From contig JAZLKZ010000041.1 of the NCBI GenBank assembly GCA_045597845.1, forward strand, positions 1 to 28,428: a stretch of DNA of 28,428 bases. The letters run 5' to 3'. The position numbers and the translations under genes are program-made. A model generated the notes under the pieces. The model ran no database searches and was not told where the DNA came from. It saw only the letters and a program-made list of their open reading frames with translations. This DNA is from Colimorpha sp045597845. Its GTDB lineage: Bacteria; Bacteroidota; Bacteroidia; Bacteroidales; P3. This document shows, in pieces, positions 25,276-28,428 of this stretch; within the stretch, counting starts at the first letter, position 1; every line of letters starts with the position of its first letter.

Positions 25276-25310
25276 AAAAGGAAGCAGAGATTTCTGCTTC
25301 CTTTTGTTTT
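25276..25310 (+). terminator. Terminator of tRNA-His
   Basis: AAAAGGAAGCAGA (25276-25288) pairs perfectly with 25293-25305 around loop GATT and is followed by GTTTT, immediately after the tRNA. Confidence 0.9.
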
Positions 25311-25356
25311 ATAGCCACTCTTAATTATTAATTTTTCAAATTTAATTAATAAATCG

Positions 25357-25364
25357 TATCTTTG
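25357..25364 (+). promoter_or_regulatory. -7 box TATCTTTG directly before the RNA methyltransferase gene
   Basis: TATCTTTG ends four bases before ATG 25369, the same geometry as at 23318-23330; the transcript may start at the ATG. Confidence 0.6.
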
Positions 25365-25368
25365 TAGC

Positions 25369-26115
25369 ATGATTTCGAAAACCAAACTTAAGGAACTTAT
25401 TGCATATAAGCAGCAAAAACGTTGCGACGAAGATGACGTGTTTGTTGTGGAAGGCGTGAAACTGGTCGATGAGGCGTTGAAGGAGGGCGTTGAGGCCCTT
25501 GCCGTTTGCGCCACCCACGATTGGTATGCCACGCATTGCGATACCTTGCAAGGTGGCCACTCGTTGGAATTGTTCGAATTGTCGGAGTCGGATTTAGAGC
25601 GTCTTAGCGGAATGCGTGCACCCAATCAGGTGTGGATGCTGGCTCGTAGAAGCACCTGTCAATGCCCCCAAACCGTTCCATTGACTTTGGTTCTGGACAG
25701 AATCCAGGATCCCGGCAATATGGGTACGATAATCCGCATCGCCGATTGGTTTGGCATCCGACATTTGGTGTGCTCGCACGATACGGTCAGTTGCTACAAT
25801 CCTAAAGTGGTGCAGGCTACCATGGGCGGACTTTTCCGTACTTGCGTGGAATACGCCGACATTGTGGCGTGGTTGAAATCATGTGGAATGCCTGTTTTTG
25901 GTGCTATGCTCGATGGCAAGAACGTTTATGAGACCAAGTTGCAAAAACCTGCCGCCTTGGTGATTGGAAACGAGTCGAAGGGTATCTCTGAAACCGTGTC
26001 GGAGTGCCTTACAAACCGCATTCTGATTCCCAACTACGGAGGTACTTGCGAGTCGCTTAACGCCGCCGTGGCTACAGGAATCTTGTGCGCGGAATTTTGT
26101 AGAATTGATAATTGA
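25369..26115 (+). CDS. SpoU/TrmH family RNA 2'-O-methyltransferase
   Basis: A 248-residue SPOUT-fold methyltransferase. The three family motifs are present: motif 1 LDRIQDPGNMGTIIRIADWF with the catalytic arginine, motif 2 LVIGNESKGI, and motif 3 GGTCESLNAAVATGI that forms the knotted S-adenosylmethionine site. A substrate-binding N-domain (residues 1-100, VFVVEGVKLVDEAL) resembles the L30e-like domain of rRNA methyltransferases such as RlmB-type enzymes, so rRNA is a more likely target than tRNA. It has its own promoter and probably a very short or no leader. The thiL start follows 54 bases later. Confidence 0.9.
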   Translation: MISKTKLKELIAYKQQKRCDEDDVFVVEGVKLVDEALKEGVEALAVCATHDWYATHCDTLQGGHSLELFELSESDLERLSGMRAPNQVWMLARRSTCQCPQTVPLTLVLDRIQDPGNMGTIIRIADWFGIRHLVCSHDTVSCYNPKVVQATMGGLFRTCVEYADIVAWLKSCGMPVFGAMLDGKNVYETKLQKPAALVIGNESKGISETVSECLTNRILIPNYGGTCESLNAAVATGILCAEFCRIDN

Positions 26116-26169
26116 TCATTGGCAATTCAATAGTTGAACTGTCGTTTTATTGCATAATATTTATTCATC

Positions 26170-27225
26170 ATGGAAAAATTGGATTATCAAGAAGGAAGAA
26201 CCGAATTGGCATCGTTTGGCGAGTTTGCCTTGATCGACCGTCTGACCGAAGGGTTTACCACCCAGAACAAGTCAACTGTGAAAGGCGTGGGAGATGATTG
26301 TGCTGTACTGGGCACGGGAAAGAATAAAATGTTGGTGACTACCAATACGTTGGTGGAAGGTGTCAATTTCGACATGATGTACACACCGCTCAAGCATCTG
26401 GGCTACAAGGCGGTGGCTATCAGTCTCTCGAACATCGCCGCAATGAACGGCATTCCGCGACAGGTGCTGGTAAGCGTTGCCATGAGCAACCGCTATTCCG
26501 TCGAGGCCATGGATGAGTTCTATGCAGGTATCCGCCTTTGTTGCGAACGCTATGACGTGGATCTTGTGGGTGGCGATACCGCAACCTCTCGTGCAGGATT
26601 GACCATCACGGTTACGGCAGTAGGCGAGGCGGATGAGGAGAAGATTACCTACCGTAGTGGTGCCAAGTTGCACGACTTGATTTGCGTGAGCGGCGACTTG
26701 GGCAGCGCCTACAGTGGTCTGTTGGTGCTGGAACGCGAGAAGGTTACCTATCAGGCAAACCCCAATTTCCAGCCCGATTTGGGAGGTTACGACTATGTGT
26801 TGGAACGTTTCCTCAAGCCTGAACCCCGTTTGGACATCGTCAAGTTCTTGAAAGAGAAAGATGTGGTGCCGACCTCCATGATTGACGTCAGCGACGGTTT
26901 GGCAAGCGAGTTGCTGCATATCTGCAAGGATTCGAAATGCGGCTGCGAGGTCTATGAAGAACGTCTGCCCATCGACTACCAGGCTTCGCGCGTGTGTAGC
27001 GAGATGAGCCAGAACATGCTGCCCGTGAGCAACGCCCTCAACGGAGGCTCCGACTACGAATTGCTGTTCACCATCGCGCAATCCGACTATGAGAAAATCA
27101 AGGATTCCGACGAGGTTCACATCATAGGCCATATCACCGAAGAGGGTTCGCCAGTGGTGATGGTTACGCCCCAGAACTCTACCATTGAACTGCGTGCCCA
27201 AGGGTGGAGGAATAAAAACGACTAA
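26170..27225 (+). CDS. thiL: Thiamine-monophosphate kinase, with two metal-site Asp to Asn changes
   Basis: ThiL phosphorylates thiamine monophosphate to the active cofactor thiamine pyrophosphate. The 351 residues follow the AIR-synthase-like fold: KGVGDDCAVL (Asp42, Asp43), LVGGDTATSRAG, VSGDLGSAYSGL, MIDVSDGLASELLHI and NGGSDYELLFT. Two places normally occupied by metal-binding aspartates are asparagines: TTNTLVEG (Asn59; usual TTD) and LSNIAAMNG (Asn88; usual SD). Asn66 also stands where His is common. Catalysis may be weakened or altered. ATG 26170 lies within a normal N-terminus. pcm follows directly; thiL and pcm look like an operon with the methyltransferase gene. Confidence 0.88.
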   Translation: MEKLDYQEGRTELASFGEFALIDRLTEGFTTQNKSTVKGVGDDCAVLGTGKNKMLVTTNTLVEGVNFDMMYTPLKHLGYKAVAISLSNIAAMNGIPRQVLVSVAMSNRYSVEAMDEFYAGIRLCCERYDVDLVGGDTATSRAGLTITVTAVGEADEEKITYRSGAKLHDLICVSGDLGSAYSGLLVLEREKVTYQANPNFQPDLGGYDYVLERFLKPEPRLDIVKFLKEKDVVPTSMIDVSDGLASELLHICKDSKCGCEVYEERLPIDYQASRVCSEMSQNMLPVSNALNGGSDYELLFTIAQSDYEKIKDSDEVHIIGHITEEGSPVVMVTPQNSTIELRAQGWRNKND

Positions 27226-27240
27226 TTGCTGATTGAATCA

Positions 27241-27894
27241 ATGGAAGATACTTTTAAGCATAAGGGATGGCGCATGCGCATGTGCAAGGCGTTGCGTGAG
27301 AAAGGCATTACCGACGAACGGGTGCTGCAGGCGATGGAGGCTGTGCCTCGGCATTTCTTTTTGGATGCCGCTTTGGATGCCTTGGCATACGAAGACCGTG
27401 CGTTGCCTATTCTATGCGATCAGACCATTTCGCAGCCTTCCACCGTCGCCATGCAGTCGCAACTGCTGAACTTGCAACCAGGAATGAAAGTACTGGAGGT
27501 TGGCACGGGCAGTGGCTACCAGACGGCTGTGCTATGCTCGATGGGTGTGAAGGTTTTCTCCATTGAACGCCAGAAGGGACTTTTCGACAAGACCAAGAAG
27601 CTCCTCGACCAGCTCCACTATCGTGCCAATTGTTTCTTGGGCGACGGCTACATGGGTACCACGGGCAAGGACTATGCTCCGTTCGACCGCATCATCATCA
27701 CTTGTGGCGCTCCCATGATTCCCGCGGAACTGATGAAACAGCTCAAGGTGGGTGGCATCATGGTCATTCCCGTTGGCGAACAGCAGCAGGAGATGCTCCG
27801 CATCGAAAAACTGGGCGAAAGCCAAGAGGAATGGAAGATTGAACGCTTCGGCGGCTGCCGTTTCGTCCCCATGCTCAGCGGCAAGCAGTTTTAA
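27241..27894 (+). CDS. pcm: Protein-L-isoaspartate O-methyltransferase
   Basis: Repairs isomerised aspartyl residues in aged proteins using S-adenosylmethionine. From ATG 27241 the protein has 217 residues. The family blocks are clear: VPRHFFLDAALDALAYEDRA, ISQPSTVAMQSQLL, the AdoMet motif VLEVGTGSGYQTAVL, and FDRIIITCGAPMIPAELMKQ followed by GGIMVIPVG. A TTG directly after the thiL stop (27226) would add five residues; the ATG is preferred. It begins 15 bases after thiL. No terminator is visible before the promoter at 27913. Confidence 0.93.
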   Translation: MEDTFKHKGWRMRMCKALREKGITDERVLQAMEAVPRHFFLDAALDALAYEDRALPILCDQTISQPSTVAMQSQLLNLQPGMKVLEVGTGSGYQTAVLCSMGVKVFSIERQKGLFDKTKKLLDQLHYRANCFLGDGYMGTTGKDYAPFDRIIITCGAPMIPAELMKQLKVGGIMVIPVGEQQQEMLRIEKLGESQEEWKIERFGGCRFVPMLSGKQF

Positions 27895-27912
27895 GGTATG
27901 GGACTTTTTTCT

Positions 27913-27920
27913 TATCTTTG
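27913..27920 (+). promoter_or_regulatory. -7 box TATCTTTG upstream of the structured RNA
   Basis: TATCTTTG matches TAnnTTTG and points to a stretch without protein-coding frames that ends in a terminator at 28137-28172. Transcription would run from about 27927. Confidence 0.55.
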
Positions 27921-28024
27921 CAATTGAAATAGAATCATTATATAGACTAAAACATAACAGAGTAGCATAAAAAACAACATAGACATATATTAACTACAGC
28001 GTTTGCTCATTTATTCGGCACAAA

Positions 28025-28141
28025 GCTCTGAAACCTGAGAAATTTCAAGAAGTGACAATCCAGAATAAGTCAAGTAAGCGTCTGCGCATGGCGCGGACGT
28101 GACTTATCGATTGTTACGGGCAATTCTCAGGGCCTCAGAGC
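28025..28141 (+). ncRNA. Rod-shaped structured RNA with central bubble, 6S RNA-like
   Basis: These 117 bases fold into one continuous rod. Paired segments are 28025-28031/28135-28141, 28035-28041/28124-28130, 28052-28060/28109-28117 (one G-U), 28065-28072/28100-28107 and 28079-28087/28091-28099 with a three-base loop. Between segments two and three lies a large internal loop (10 bases on the left, six on the right). A long rod with a central asymmetric bubble is the hallmark of 6S RNA, which mimics an open promoter and binds RNA polymerase; a Bacteroidota version (6S-Flavo) is known. The promoter at 27913 and the terminator at 28137 support a transcript. The identity as 6S is by shape only. 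No conserved SRP, RNase P or tmRNA sequence is seen. The 98 bases between the promoter and the rod are A/T-rich with no gene. Confidence 0.55.
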
Positions 28142-28172
28142 GTGGATAATTCACCAATCCGCGCTCTTTTTT
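28137..28172 (+). terminator. Rho-independent terminator of the structured RNA
   Basis: AGAGCGTGGAT (28137-28147) pairs with 28157-28167 with one T-G pair around loop AATTCACCA, and runs into a tract of T. It shares bases with the closing stem of the rod (28135-28141), so the two hairpins exclude each other, which could make the end of the RNA a switch or a processing point. Confidence 0.8.
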
Positions 28173-28233
28173 GTAGGTCCGTCTGCCCGTAAGCCGCCAC
28201 GATAAGCACACGCACAAACGTTGGGCGCAGCGT

Positions 28234-28428
28234 ATGAAACAAACAGCGTCCATCCCTGATGGGGGTGGGCAGATTAAATCGAAACAGCGCGTGGCGGACC
28301 ATGGCGAGGTGTTCACCAATCCCCGTGAGGTCAATGCCATGCTCGATTTGGTGAAGCCCGAAACCGAGCGGCTCGACTCCCGTTTTCTGGAGCCTGCCTG
28401 CGGTACGGGCAATTTCCTTATCGAAATC
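28234..28428 (+). CDS. DNA methyltransferase, N-terminal part (runs off the window)
   Basis: The last 65 codons of the window translate to MKQTASIPDGG.. followed by RVADHGEVFTNPREVNAMLD and, near residues 55-62, the AdoMet-binding motif EPACGTGNF, typical of N6-adenine DNA methylases (N6_Mtase/Eco57I-like). The protein is likely a modification enzyme, either of a restriction-modification system or an orphan methylase. The ATG is chosen because the family N-terminus begins shortly after it; the frame is open upstream only to a stop at 28174-28176. It starts 62 bases after the terminator of the structured RNA. Subtype cannot be told without the rest. Confidence 0.85.
   Translation, partial: MKQTASIPDGGGQIKSKQRVADHGEVFTNPREVNAMLDLVKPETERLDSRFLEPACGTGNFLIEI

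Noticed and set aside
28104..28412. Minus-strand frame at the right edge
   Set aside because: It lies opposite the methylase N-terminus, whose motif EPACGTGNF on the plus strand is convincing, and it covers the terminator and part of the structured RNA.

Overview
The window looks like a chromosomal segment of a Bacteroidales (Bacteroidota) bacterium with roughly balanced base composition. The grounds are the repeated Bacteroidota-type promoter element TAnnTTTG in front of several genes, the rarity of Shine-Dalgarno sequences, lipoproteins of Bacteroidota style, an EF-G paralogue typical of the phylum, and Bacteroidota-like SecG, RF1 and PNGase F-like proteins. Most of the window is core genome; the two edges look accessory.

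Left part (1-7752, minus strand): an internally deleted IS5-type transposase at the edge, then a block read right to left: rimP, nusA, infB, a tRNA-Arg(CCU), a 56-residue lipoprotein, a thioredoxin-like periplasmic protein and manA, closed by a strong terminator at 594-628. Middle (7914-16787, plus strand): a flippase-like membrane protein preceded by a long leader holding three tandem micro-ORFs, a small lipoprotein, an acyltransferase, prfA, then an unusual single reading frame joining complete sigma-54 (RpoN) to a membrane segment, an M23 murein peptidase and a LysM domain, followed by ribH, fmt and an HU gene. A minus-strand group follows (16794-19483): a compact RecD-like helicase, secG and a TPR-like protein.

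Right part (19642-28428, plus strand): an EF-G paralogue whose GTPase centre has lost its catalytic histidine, a DUF4419 lipoprotein, a secreted PNGase F-like protein, tRNA-His, a SpoU/TrmH-type RNA methyltransferase, thiL (with two metal-site Asp to Asn changes) and pcm. Beyond pcm lies a promoter, a long rod-shaped RNA hairpin with a central bubble that resembles 6S RNA, a terminator, and the first 65 codons of a DNA methyltransferase running off the window.

Functionally the window is rich in translation genes (rimP, nusA, infB, prfA, fmt, EF-G paralogue, two tRNAs, an RNA methyltransferase) and envelope genes (flippase, lipoproteins, M23/LysM, SecG, PNGase F-like). The strongest candidates for something new are the RpoN-M23-LysM fusion (12413-14824) and the 6S-like RNA (about 28025-28141).
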